Source of the DNA: Bifidobacterium callitrichidarum
Lineage (GTDB): Bacteria > Actinomycetota > Actinomycetes > Actinomycetales > Bifidobacteriaceae
NCBI RefSeq assembly: GCF_003129905.1
Contig: NZ_QFFM01000013.1
Span: forward strand, 1 to 64,000
DNA length: 64,000 bases
Reading direction: 5' to 3'
Shown here piece after piece: positions 10,058-17,706 of this stretch. The notes beneath the pieces were generated by a model. That model saw only the letters and a program-made list of their open reading frames with translations. It had not been told where the DNA came from and did no database searches. Position 1 is the first letter of the stretch. Every line of letters begins with the position of its first letter. The position numbers were made by a program, and so were the translations under genes.

Positions 10058-10651
10058 TCACTTCTTCTTCGACTTCTTCTGGGACTCGATGCGGGCCAGC
10101 GTATCGGCGGCGGCTTCCTCGGGCTCCTCGGTGTGGTGCTTCTCGTCACCGGGCTGGGCGGGTTCGTAGCCGAGGTTCACGTCCAGCAGGCGCTGCGCCT
10201 CGGTCTCGTCGATCTTCTCGGACAGCGCGATCTCGGAGGTCAGGATGGAGCGGGCCTTGGTGAGCATGCGCTTCTCGCCGGCGGACAGGCCGTGCTCGTC
10301 CACGTCGCGCTGGGCGAGGTCACGCACCACTTCGGCGATCTTGTTGACGTCACCGGTGGCGATCTTCTCGACGTTCAGCTTGTACCGGCGGGACCAGTTC
10401 ATCTCCTTCTCGACGATCGGGGTGCGCAGGATCTCGAAGACCTTGGCAACCTCGGAGGCGGAGACGATATCTCGCACGCCGACCTTCTTGGCGTTGTCGA
10501 CCGGAACGTTGATGACCAGGCCGTCCGAGGACAGCACGGACAGCTGCAGGTACTGCCGGGTGATTCCCTTGACAGTCCGTTCGGTGATGGCCTCCACCTT
10601 GGCTGCACCATGACGCGGATAGACGACCATATCGCCGACTTTGTAAGACAT
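10058..10651 (-). CDS. carD: CarD family RNA polymerase-binding regulator
   Basis: Binds the RNA polymerase beta subunit and stabilises the open complex at many promoters, including rRNA promoters in mycobacteria. The N-terminal RNAP-interaction domain reads MSYKVGDMVVYPRHGAAKVE. The helical C-terminal DNA-binding part includes WSRRYKLNVEKI and the conserved Trp. A Lys/Glu-rich tail of about 40 residues extends beyond the usual ~160-residue core. The start at 10651 is supported by GGAGG 4 nt upstream; the longer frame to 10684 lacks such support. The divergent gene is glgB. Confidence 0.95.
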   Translation of the reverse strand: MSYKVGDMVVYPRHGAAKVEAITERTVKGITRQYLQLSVLSSDGLVINVPVDNAKKVGVRDIVSASEVAKVFEILRTPIVEKEMNWSRRYKLNVEKIATGDVNKIAEVVRDLAQRDVDEHGLSAGEKRMLTKARSILTSEIALSEKIDETEAQRLLDVNLGYEPAQPGDEKHHTEEPEEAAADTLARIESQKKSKKK

Positions 10652-10724
10652 GTATCCTCCGAGAACTGATCGGCTTACACACAAAAACTCGAATAATTTT
10701 GCCAGATGCCCTGGACCTCGCCTT

Positions 10725-10738
10725 TGAGAACGTTCACA
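10725..10738. promoter_or_regulatory. LacI-type operator between carD and glgB
   Basis: TGAGAACGTTCACA differs from the perfect palindrome TGTGAACGTTCACA by one base. It lies 92 nt before the glgB start. LacI-family regulators such as AraQ and MalR1 are reported to control central carbon genes in bifidobacteria through such motifs. A closely related perfect site lies upstream of eno. Confidence 0.55.
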
Positions 10739-10829
10739 TTAGGGGAAAAACGAAAAAACGGCGGCAACACGCCATTCCTCGACGCGCCAATGTAGCGTTT
10801 CCTTCGTTAACACAAGTACACTTTGGGGC

Positions 10830-13082
10830 ATGGCTAAAGAAACGATCAACGAAGATACCATCACCGTGCCTGTCCCCTCCGGCGAACTGGACTCGGTGAG
10901 CAATGCTGAATTCTACAACCCCCATGCGGTGCTCGGCGGGCACCTCGGCATCGGCAAGCATGCCGACACCGTCACCATCCGCGTGCTGCGTCCCCTCGCC
11001 AAGGCAGTGACCATCCTGACCCAGGACGGCGAGTACCCCATGAGCCATGAGCATAACGGCGTGTTCGTGACCACCGTGCCCGCCGCCGGCACCCCCGACG
11101 AGCCCGGCATCCCGGACTATCGCGTGCGCACCGAATGGGAGGACGGCGAGACCATCGTCGAGGACGACCCGTACCGCTACCTGCCCACCCTCGGCGACAT
11201 GGACACCTACCTGTTCGGCGAAGGCCGCCACGAGAAGCTGTGGGAGGTGCTCGGCGCCCATGTGCTGCGCTATGACGACCCGATGGGCGGCGCCGACGGC
11301 ACCCCCGGCGAGCAGGTGGTGGGCACCGCGTTCTCCGTGTGGGCCCCGAACGCCCACGCCGTGCGCGTGGTGGGTGACTTCAACGGCTGGGACGGCCGCC
11401 GCCACGCCATGCGCGCGCTCGGCTCCTCCGGCGTGTGGGAGATCTTCATCCCGGGCATCGGCGCCGGCGAACACTACAAGTTCCACATCCTCAACGCCAA
11501 CTCCCAGTGGGAGATGAAGGCCGATCCGATGGAGCGCCAGCACGAGATCCCGCCGAACACGGCCTCCATCGTGACCGACTCGCACTACGAGTGGCAGGAC
11601 GACGACTGGATGAACCACCGCCGTGCTAGCGACCCGAGCAACGGCCCTGTCTCCATCTACGAGGTCCACGCCGGCAGCTGGCGCAAGGGCCTGACCTACC
11701 GTGAACTGGCCGACGAACTGGTGGACTACGTCAAGCAGGAGGGCTTCACGCACGTGGAGTTCATGCCGCTGGCCCAGCACCCGTTCTCCGGTTCCTGGGG
11801 TTACCAGGTCACCGGCTACTACGCCGTGGACTCCCGTCTCGGCTCCCCGGACGACTTCCGTTACCTCGTAGACAAGTTCCATCAGGCCGGCATCGGCGTG
11901 ATCATGGACTGGGTGCCCGCCCACTTCCCCAAGGACGGCTTCGCGCTCGGCCGCTTCGACGGCACGCCGCTGTACGAGGATCCGGATCCGCTGCGCGGCG
12001 AGCACCCGGACTGGGGCACCTACGTGTTCAACTTCGGACGCCACGAGGTGCGCAACTTCCTGGTGGCCAACGCCCTGTTCTGGCTTGAGGACCTGCACAT
12101 CGACGCCCTGCGCGTGGATGCCGTCAGCTCCATGCTCTACCTCGACTACAGCCGCGAGCCCGGCCAGTGGAGGCCGAATATCTACGGCGGCCGCGAGAAC
12201 CTGGAGGCCATCGACTTCCTCAAGGAGGCCACGGCCACGGCGTACAAGAACAACCCCGGCATCATGATGATCGCCGAGGAGTCCACCGCATGGCCGGGCA
12301 TCACCGCCCCCACCTCCGCCGGCGGCATCGGCTTCGGCCTCAAGTGGAACATGGGCTGGATGCACGACACCCTCCAGTACCTGCATGAGGAGCCCATCAA
12401 CCGCAAGTGGCACCACAACGAGATCACCTTCTCCATGGTGTATGCCTACTCCGAGCACTACGTGCTGCCGATCAGCCACGACGAGGTCGTGTACGGCAAG
12501 GGCTCCGTGTACGGCAAGATGCCGGGCGACGGCTGGCAGAAGATGGCCGGCGTGCGATCCCTGTTCGCCTATCAGTGGGCCCACCCGGGCAAGAAGCTGT
12601 CCTTCATGGGCAACGAGCTGGCCCAGTGGGGCGAGTGGAACCACGACGCCTCCATCGATTGGGACTGCCTCGACTGGGAGGAGCACCGTCAGATCCAGCA
12701 TTTCGTGGGCGACCTCAACGCCTTCTACAAGGCCAATCCGGCCCTGTGGAGCCAGGACTTCGACCCGGCGGGATTCCAGTGGCTCACCAGCGACGACGCC
12801 GACCACAACACGCTGAGCTTCCTCAGAATCGGCTCCAAGGGCGAGACCCTGGCCGTGGTGGTCAACTTCTCCGGCGAGGCCTGGTCCGACTACAAGGTGG
12901 CCCTGCCCTCCGGCGGCAAGTGGACCGAGGTGTTCACCACCGACGACGCCCAGTACGGCGGCTCCGACATCCACAACGGCACGCTGGAGGCGGTCGAGGG
13001 CGAGTACCACTCCCGTCCGTTCTCCGTGAACATCACCGTGCCGGCCCTCGGAGTTGTATTCTTGAAGCCGGAAGAGGACTGA
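10830..13082 (+). CDS. glgB: 1,4-alpha-glucan branching enzyme
   Basis: Forms alpha-1,6 branches during glycogen synthesis. The 750 residues comprise an N-terminal CBM48/E-set region ([15 protein letters not shown] at the start; [15 protein letters not shown] near 190), the GH13 catalytic barrel and a C-terminal beta domain. Catalytic motifs are [23 protein letters not shown] (nucleophile Asp), [12 protein letters not shown] (acid/base Glu) and [13 protein letters not shown] (transition-state Asp). Length is normal for the two-E-set class. Other glycogen genes are not adjacent. The ATG follows a weak GGGG element. A LacI-type operator upstream suggests carbon-source control. A response regulator gene starts 37 nt downstream. 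Confidence 0.97.
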   Translation: MAKETINEDTITVPVPSGELDSVSNAEFYNPHAVLGGHLGIGKHADTVTIRVLRPLAKAVTILTQDGEYPMSHEHNGVFVTTVPAAGTPDEPGIPDYRVRTEWEDGETIVEDDPYRYLPTLGDMDTYLFGEGRHEKLWEVLGAHVLRYDDPMGGADGTPGEQVVGTAFSVWAPNAHAVRVVGDFNGWDGRRHAMRALGSSGVWEIFIPGIGAGEHYKFHILNANSQWEMKADPMERQHEIPPNTASIVTDSHYEWQDDDWMNHRRASDPSNGPVSIYEVHAGSWRKGLTYRELADELVDYVKQEGFTHVEFMPLAQHPFSGSWGYQVTGYYAVDSRLGSPDDFRYLVDKFHQAGIGVIMDWVPAHFPKDGFALGRFDGTPLYEDPDPLRGEHPDWGTYVFNFGRHEVRNFLVANALFWLEDLHIDALRVDAVSSMLYLDYSREPGQWRPNIYGGRENLEAIDFLKEATATAYKNNPGIMMIAEESTAWPGITAPTSAGGIGFGLKWNMGWMHDTLQYLHEEPINRKWHHNEITFSMVYAYSEHYVLPISHDEVVYGKGSVYGKMPGDGWQKMAGVRSLFAYQWAHPGKKLSFMGNELAQWGEWNHDASIDWDCLDWEEHRQIQHFVGDLNAFYKANPALWSQDFDPAGFQWLTSDDADHNTLSFLRIGSKGETLAVVVNFSGEAWSDYKVALPSGGKWTEVFTTDDAQYGGSDIHNGTLEAVEGEYHSRPFSVNITVPALGVVFLKPEED

Positions 13083-13119
13083 TAGGGGCAACACCGAAAG
13101 GACAAAGGTAACCGGTTTT

Positions 13120-13842
13120 ATGCTCAATACCACAGCGCGTCAGAATTCGGCACCGCACACGGTGCTGGTGGTCGAGGACGAGCCCACGCTCGCCACGGCC
13201 ATCGCCCAGCGCATCACCGCCGAGGGATGGACGGCCCGCGTGGCCGGCGACGGTGCGTCCGCCGTGCAGGCGGCGAACCAGCTGCGTCCCGACCTGGTGA
13301 TCATGGACATCATGCTGCCGGTGATGGACGGTCTGGAGGCCACCAAGCGCATCGTGGCCGAACGTCCGGTGCCGGTGCTGATTCTGACCGCCCGTGACGA
13401 CGAGGCGGACAAGGTCATCGGCCTTGGCGCCGGTGCGGACGACTACATGACCAAGCCGTTCTCCATGCGCGAGCTCATCGCCCGCTGCAAGGCGCTGCTG
13501 CGCCGCGTGGAGCGCGCCAAGGTCATCGCCAAGAACTCCGAGAACGAGAAGATCCTCGATTTCGGGTCCATGGTGATCGATCCCGCCCAGCGCATCGTGA
13601 CCGTCAACGGCCAGCAGGTGCACCTGACCCCCACGGAATTCGATCTGTTGGCCACGCTGGCCCGCCGCCCGAAGTCCGTACTCACCCGCGAGAAGCTGCT
13701 CGAGGAAGTGTGGGATTGGGTGGATGCCTCCGGCACCCGCACGGTGGACAGCCACGTCAAGGCGCTGCGCCACAAGCTCGGCGCGGACACCATCCGCACC
13801 GTGCACGGCGTGGGGTACGCCTTCGAGCCGCCCGCAGCGTGA
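13120..13842 (+). CDS. OmpR/PhoB-family response regulator
   Basis: DNA-binding half of a two-component system. The 240 residues contain a receiver domain (phosphoacceptor Asp63 in IMDIMLPVMDG, conserved Thr90, Lys112 in DDYMTKPF) and a C-terminal winged helix (LTPTEFDLLATLARRPKSVL, then RTVDSHVKALRHKLG and HGVGYAFEP). It begins 37 nt after glgB and may share its transcript. GAAAGGACAAAGGT upstream provides a ribosome-binding site. The partner kinase starts about 110 bp downstream, beyond a hairpin. Target genes cannot be named from sequence. Confidence 0.93.
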   Translation: MLNTTARQNSAPHTVLVVEDEPTLATAIAQRITAEGWTARVAGDGASAVQAANQLRPDLVIMDIMLPVMDGLEATKRIVAERPVPVLILTARDDEADKVIGLGAGADDYMTKPFSMRELIARCKALLRRVERAKVIAKNSENEKILDFGSMVIDPAQRIVTVNGQQVHLTPTEFDLLATLARRPKSVLTREKLLEEVWDWVDASGTRTVDSHVKALRHKLGADTIRTVHGVGYAFEPPAA

Positions 13843-13878
13843 ACGACGGCGCATACCTTCCTATTGTGATTCGATGAT

Positions 13879-13912
13879 GCACCGGGTCCGTCCCTACCGA
13901 CGGGCCCGGTGC
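13879..13912 (+). terminator. Hairpin between response regulator and kinase
   Basis: GCACCGGG-t-CCGTC...GACGG-g-CCCGGTGC, a near-perfect 14-bp stem followed by ATTCTGTTG. With so few T residues it may act as an attenuator that sets regulator-to-kinase stoichiometry. Confidence 0.5.
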
Positions 13913-13950
13913 ATTCTGTTGTACGACGAAACGGCTGGTTCGATCTATCC

Positions 13951-15021
13951 ATGGCAAAGCAAACACCGAAATCCCGGTTTGGCGCGTTGAAGCGGTACAC
14001 CAAGCCGGTTGACTTCTTCTCCTCCCTCAAACTCGAGCTCAGCGCGCTGATCGTGGTGGCCACCGCCATCGCCTTCGCGATGTGCTGGATCCTGCTCAAA
14101 TACGGCTGGTCCGGCTGGATCGCCATGCCGCTGACCCTGGTGGTGGCCCTGAGCATCACCTACGTGTTCTCCCGCGGCATCACCGCTCCCCTGCGCCAGA
14201 TGCGCGACGTCGCCGAAGCCATGGCCGACGGCGACTACAGCGTGCGCGTGGACATCGACCAGGTCCGCCATGACGAGGTAGGTCAGCTCGCCCGCTCGTT
14301 CAACGAAATGGCCGGCGAACTCGAACACGCCAACCAGATGCGCATGGACATGATCGCCAACGTGAGCCATGAACTGCGCACGCCCGTCTCCGCCTTGCAG
14401 GCGATGGTGGAGAACATGGCCGACGGCGTCACCGAGCCGACACCAGCCAATCTCGAAAGCATCCTCACCCAAACTAAGCGCCTGTCCGACCTCATCGCGT
14501 TCCTGCTCGACCTGAGCCGCATGGAGGCCGGTGCCGCGAGCCTCAACGTGGAACGGTTCAACTTCGCCGACTTCCTGGACGAGACCATCGAACCATTGGA
14601 GATCGCAGACGGGGGCCACGCGCACGACATCCTGGTCCAAGTGCCCGACGATATCGCCATGGAGGGCGATCAGGATCGCCTGCGCCAGCTGTTCACCAAT
14701 ATCATCGCCAACGCACTCAAGCACTCGGCGGACGGCACCACCGTGCTGGTCGAGGCCCATGAGGACACGACGATGGGCACCATCGTGACCAATGTGGTCA
14801 ACTTCGGCTCGCAGATCGCCCCCGCCGACCGTTCCGCCATCTTCCGCCGGTTCGTCAAGGGCAAGACCGGCCCCGGCACGGAATCCGGAGGCACCGGCTT
14901 GGGCCTGTCCATCGCGCGCTGGGCGGCGCAGCTCCACGGCGGCACCGTCAAGGTGGTGGATGATGTGCGCGGTGCCGATTTCGAGATCACCCTGCCGAAA
15001 TACCACATCGCCGAAGGCTGA
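13951..15021 (+). CDS. Sensor histidine kinase with minimal sensor region
   Basis: Membrane partner of the upstream response regulator. It has 356 residues from the ATG at 13951, which fits the family better than a GTG at 13909 that lies in the hairpin. TM1 spans about 29-49 and TM2 about 56-74, with only a few residues between, so there is no extracellular sensor domain. A HAMP domain follows, then the H-box MIANVSHELRTPVSAL (His140), N-box TNIIANALKHS and G-box GTGLGLSIARW. This layout is typical of intramembrane-sensing kinases that respond to envelope stress, but the signal is unknown. Confidence 0.92.
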   Translation: MAKQTPKSRFGALKRYTKPVDFFSSLKLELSALIVVATAIAFAMCWILLKYGWSGWIAMPLTLVVALSITYVFSRGITAPLRQMRDVAEAMADGDYSVRVDIDQVRHDEVGQLARSFNEMAGELEHANQMRMDMIANVSHELRTPVSALQAMVENMADGVTEPTPANLESILTQTKRLSDLIAFLLDLSRMEAGAASLNVERFNFADFLDETIEPLEIADGGHAHDILVQVPDDIAMEGDQDRLRQLFTNIIANALKHSADGTTVLVEAHEDTTMGTIVTNVVNFGSQIAPADRSAIFRRFVKGKTGPGTESGGTGLGLSIARWAAQLHGGTVKVVDDVRGADFEITLPKYHIAEG

Positions 15022-15055
15022 AATCCCCGTTGCCGGCATTCCGGCATCACATCTG

Positions 15056-15086
15056 TGGCTCTGTCAATGTACTTGGCGGAGCCACT
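15056..15086 (+). terminator. Hairpin downstream of the kinase
   Basis: GTGGCTC and GAGCCAC arms separated by a ~17-nt loop, 34 nt after the kinase stop. The left arm also resembles the ends of the MITE at 23091 (GGCTCTGT...), so it could be a relic of that element rather than a dedicated terminator. Confidence 0.4.
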
Positions 15087-15112
15087 GATGTTATACACGC
15101 CTTCCGATAGAA

Positions 15113-15128
15113 TCGAACAAACGTTCGA
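15113..15128. promoter_or_regulatory. Perfect LexA (SOS) box
   Basis: TCGAACAAACGTTCGA matches TCGAAC-N4-GTTCGA exactly, and symmetry extends two bases further on each side (15111-15130). It overlaps a likely -10 element TAGAAT (15108-15113) and lies 15 nt before the S24 gene, so LexA would block its transcription until DNA damage. Confidence 0.85.
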
Positions 15129-15143
15129 TTTTGGGGGTGTGTG

Positions 15144-15566
15144 GTGGCAGGGGCGGCCGATGCGCGAGATTCGCTGTTCGTGGTGCAGATGGCGGGCGAT
15201 TCCATGTGCATTCCCGAGCGCGTTGGTGTCATCGTTGACACCAACGTTGACACCAACGATGGCAAGGACCTAAGCGACGGCGGTATACGGGATGGCGACC
15301 TGCTCATTGTGAACCGGTCGCGCGCTCCCCGACCCGGTGATGTGGTGGTGGCCGTACTGGACGGCGAGCTGGCCGTCAAACGGCTGCTGGTACGCGGTTC
15401 GCGCACCATCCTACATGCCGATAACCCGCGCTTCCCCGATTACATGACCCCGGACGGGGTTCGCCCGCTCATCTGGGGTGTGGTGCTCGAGGTGCTTCCC
15501 ATACGGGAGCCTCTGGATGTTCCGGGAACGGGAGTATATGAATCGTCTTCCTCTTCGGATCCGTAG
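15144..15566 (+). CDS. UmuD'-like S24 peptidase-fold protein, SOS-regulated
   Basis: Related to the catalytic domain of UmuD/LexA. Catalytic Ser20 (AGDSM) and Lys79 (ELAVKRLL) are both present. The block GGIRDGDLLIVNRS-APRPGDVV closely follows UmuD. The start (GTG 15144, GGGGG 6 nt upstream; 15141 is an alternative) comes directly after the SOS box and leaves almost no N-terminal arm, so the cleavage site of UmuD is missing. Between Ser20 and GGIRDGD there is an extra ~22-residue stretch, part of it encoded by a 12-bp tandem repeat (VDTN-VDTN). No umuC or other Y-family polymerase gene lies nearby. The 3' end overlaps comF on the other strand by 127 bp. Role in translesion synthesis is inferred. 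Confidence 0.75.
   Translation: MAGAADARDSLFVVQMAGDSMCIPERVGVIVDTNVDTNDGKDLSDGGIRDGDLLIVNRSRAPRPGDVVVAVLDGELAVKRLLVRGSRTILHADNPRFPDYMTPDGVRPLIWGVVLEVLPIREPLDVPGTGVYESSSSSDP
15221..15256 (+). repeat. Inverted plus tandem repeat inside the S24 gene
   Basis: CGTTGGTGTCA-tcgt-TGACACCAACG is a perfect 11-bp hairpin (15221-15246). CGTTGACACCAA is repeated twice in tandem (15233-15256). The repeat is in frame and encodes the extra VDTNVDTN residues absent from UmuD. Confidence 0.85.
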
Positions 15567-16324
15567 CGGACCACCGCATGGGCCAGGGCAAGCGCGCCGA
15601 CCGGTATGGCGCCGGCCCCGCGCAATGCGGCCACGCACTGGCGCAATGTGGAACCTGTGGTGATGATGTCGTCCACCAATACCGTCACCGCGCCCTTCAG
15701 CGGCATGTCTGGGAGGGAAACGGCCTCGATGTGCCCGCCGATGCGCTGGGCCCGCTGGGCGGAGGAAACCTGCTGCACCGATCGCCCGCCGCCCGCGGTG
15801 CTTGCCAGCACCCGCGCTGGTATGGCGTCGATTCCCATGTCGCACAGGGCATCGGCGAGTGCCATGGCCAACGGCATCAGGTGGCGTCTGCCGCGCCGCC
15901 GCGTGGATTGGCGGGAGGACGGTGCGGGAACCACCAGTACGGGACCGCGGGCGGTGTCCTCCTTCAACGTTGCGGCCAGTGATTCCGGCAGATTGGATCT
16001 TCGCAGCACGTCCGTGACGATTTCGGCGAACGGGCCATCCAGTTCCACGTCGTCGTGGTCTTTCCAGTCGAGGATGGCGTGACGGGCGAATCCCTGGTAG
16101 ATGGCGGCGGCGTAGGCCGAACCGGATATGCAGCCCTGCAGTTCCCGTTCATGGCAGCCGCCGAACAACGCACGACAATCGGGGCAGAGCACCTCATCGG
16201 GCCTGTCGCATCCGGCGCATCCGCGGGGCAGGAGCACGTCCCGTATCGCGGGCCAGACATGAGGCAGCAGACCGCCGCTCCCCTGCGTCCGGCGATGGTG
16301 ACCTCTGCCCGCCCGCGTGACCAT
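15440..16324 (-). CDS. comF: ComF family phosphoribosyltransferase-like protein
   Basis: ComF proteins act in DNA uptake in competent bacteria; their role in non-competent actinobacteria is open. The 294-residue protein has an N-terminal zinc finger (CAGCDRPDEVLCPDC, near 36-50) and a type I phosphoribosyltransferase domain with PRPP-binding loop VLVDDIITTGST near 235. An Arg-rich STRRRGRRHL segment is conserved in ComF. The last ~40 residues (Ser/Pro/Thr-rich) are encoded in the overlap with the convergent S24 gene and are probably not part of the fold. It precedes no other competence genes here. Confidence 0.85.
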   Translation of the reverse strand: MVTRAGRGHHRRTQGSGGLLPHVWPAIRDVLLPRGCAGCDRPDEVLCPDCRALFGGCHERELQGCISGSAYAAAIYQGFARHAILDWKDHDDVELDGPFAEIVTDVLRRSNLPESLAATLKEDTARGPVLVVPAPSSRQSTRRRGRRHLMPLAMALADALCDMGIDAIPARVLASTAGGGRSVQQVSSAQRAQRIGGHIEAVSLPDMPLKGAVTVLVDDIITTGSTLRQCVAALRGAGAIPVGALALAHAVVRYGSEEEDDSYTPVPGTSRGSRMGSTSSTTPQMSGRTPSGVM

Positions 16325-16342
16325 GATCCTGACCCGGCGCTG

Positions 16343-17179
16343 CTATTTCGACGATGACGGGGACGGGCCGGCGGTGCCCAATCCCAGACGGGCAAGCAGC
16401 GCGTCCATCAGTCCCAAGGCATCCTGGGGATCGTTCACGCGCATACCCATGGCTCCAGCCTCGACGGCGGGATAGTCGTTGCCGCCCGGACCCATGCGGT
16501 CGCCGGTGAACAGTATCCGGCCGGGCTCGATGCCCAGGGCGGCGGCAAGCGAGCGCACGGCATAGGCCTTGTCCATGCCGTGCTTGCTGACGTCCACGCT
16601 GGAATAGCCGCCCGCGCGGATCTTCAGGTCGGGCAGGTCGGCGCGCACGGCTTCGGCGAGCGCGTGCTTGCGGGTGTTGTCCGGATCCCAAGCCTGCTTG
16701 ACCTCGACCGGCGCGTATTGGCCGCATGCGGAGAAGGTGATCTGGCTGCCGCGGTTTTCGATGCGCGGGCCCCATGTCTCGGCTTCCCATAGTCCGAGTT
16801 CCCGGGCGTGCCGTTCGAGGCTGGATTCGATGACGGCCACGGTTTCGGGGTCAAGGTCATGCGAATAGACCAGCCCCCACCGGGATTCGGCCTCATCCCA
16901 CCGGTAGTAGCGCGAACCCGAGGTGGGCATGACGTGGAGATTAGCGCGGTTCGCGGTGGGGGCGAGCACGTCGAGCACCTGGGAGGCGACCACGGCCATG
17001 CTGCCTCCGGAGATGAGTGCCACCGTGGCGCATGAGGTCAGGGCGCTGAACCGTTCGATCATCGGCGGTTTCATGGGCTGCTTGGAGCTGGCGAGCGTGT
17101 TGTCCAGGTCGAAGCCGAACACCTTGGCCCGCGAGCACAGTTCGTCGAGATTGCATTCGGTCCAGGAGCGCACCATCAT
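16343..17179 (-). CDS. HAD-IIB hydrolase resembling eukaryotic-type phosphomannomutase
   Basis: The 278-residue protein has HAD motif I FGFDLDNTLA (Asp24, Asp26), motif II with ALISGGS, and motif IV GDRMGPGGNDYPAVEAG. The last closely matches the PGGND signature of eukaryotic phosphomannomutases. QITFSACGQ is also PMM-like. It could therefore be a mannose-6-phosphate/mannose-1-phosphate mutase or a sugar phosphatase. It ends 18 nt before comF and probably shares its transcript. Adjacent envelope genes (zincin-like protein, DUF5719, glycosyltransferase) make a role in supplying GDP-mannose attractive, but this is inference. Confidence 0.75.
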   Translation of the reverse strand: MMVRSWTECNLDELCSRAKVFGFDLDNTLASSKQPMKPPMIERFSALTSCATVALISGGSMAVVASQVLDVLAPTANRANLHVMPTSGSRYYRWDEAESRWGLVYSHDLDPETVAVIESSLERHARELGLWEAETWGPRIENRGSQITFSACGQYAPVEVKQAWDPDNTRKHALAEAVRADLPDLKIRAGGYSSVDVSKHGMDKAYAVRSLAAALGIEPGRILFTGDRMGPGGNDYPAVEAGAMGMRVNDPQDALGLMDALLARLGLGTAGPSPSSSK

Positions 17180-17258
17180 CCCCGTGTCCTCCTCACGCGA
17201 GTATCCAATGCACCGATTCTAACGCATATTGCCGTCGCCTTGGCCTATGGTGGGAACC

Positions 17259-17687
17259 ATGCTTCAACCGCCTTGGAACGCCCGCGTGTACCGGAACCGG
17301 CACGGACGCGGCACACGCACCCCAATGTTCGGCACTCGCTTGCCCCGTTACCGCACCCGCACCGGCATGTTCGACGACATGGTGGCCGCGCAGGTACGCC
17401 GTCTCGGTGAGGCGTGGCCCCAGTTGGTGCGCCCGTTGCAGTTCGCGGTGGAGGATGTGCCGCCTTCCGATCCGACGCCTTGGCAGACGGAGCCGAATTT
17501 CACGTCGCAGTGCTTCCCTGCCAGCCATGGCATTCCGGCACGCATCGTGCTGTACCGCATGCCGTTGCAGACGGAGGCGCCGACCAAGATGGAACTCCAG
17601 TTGGCGATCCGCGACGAACTGGTTTCGCGTCTGGCGGAACTGTACGGGCGCCGTCCCGAGGAGATCGACCCCGACTGGGGCCTGTGA
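17259..17687 (+). CDS. Zincin-like (metallopeptidase family) protein lacking HExxH
   Basis: A 142-residue protein. The middle part (MFDDMVAAQVRRLGEAWP, then LQFAVEDVPPSD and PARIVLYRMPL) follows the small actinobacterial metallopeptidase (zincin) family found next to whiB2 in mycobacteria and streptomycetes. Where that family carries HExxH, this protein has LAIRDELVSRLAELYG, so the zinc ligands and catalytic Glu are not in place. The family C-terminal HELGW-like end is replaced by DPDWGL. The start at 17259 is chosen because GGTGGG lies 4-5 nt upstream; 17247 and 17229 are possible. It is convergent with the DUF5719 gene. Assignment rests on pattern and gene order, so it is moderately sure. 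Confidence 0.55.
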   Translation: MLQPPWNARVYRNRHGRGTRTPMFGTRLPRYRTRTGMFDDMVAAQVRRLGEAWPQLVRPLQFAVEDVPPSDPTPWQTEPNFTSQCFPASHGIPARIVLYRMPLQTEAPTKMELQLAIRDELVSRLAELYGRRPEEIDPDWGL

Positions 17688-17706
17688 TCCGCCTGTTACC
17701 ACACGA

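Noticed and set aside
10734-13133. 799-codon open frame antisense to glgB
   Set aside because: Composition (Val/Gly/His/Leu-rich, no domain) is that of a shadow frame in high-G+C DNA; glgB on the other strand has all catalytic motifs.
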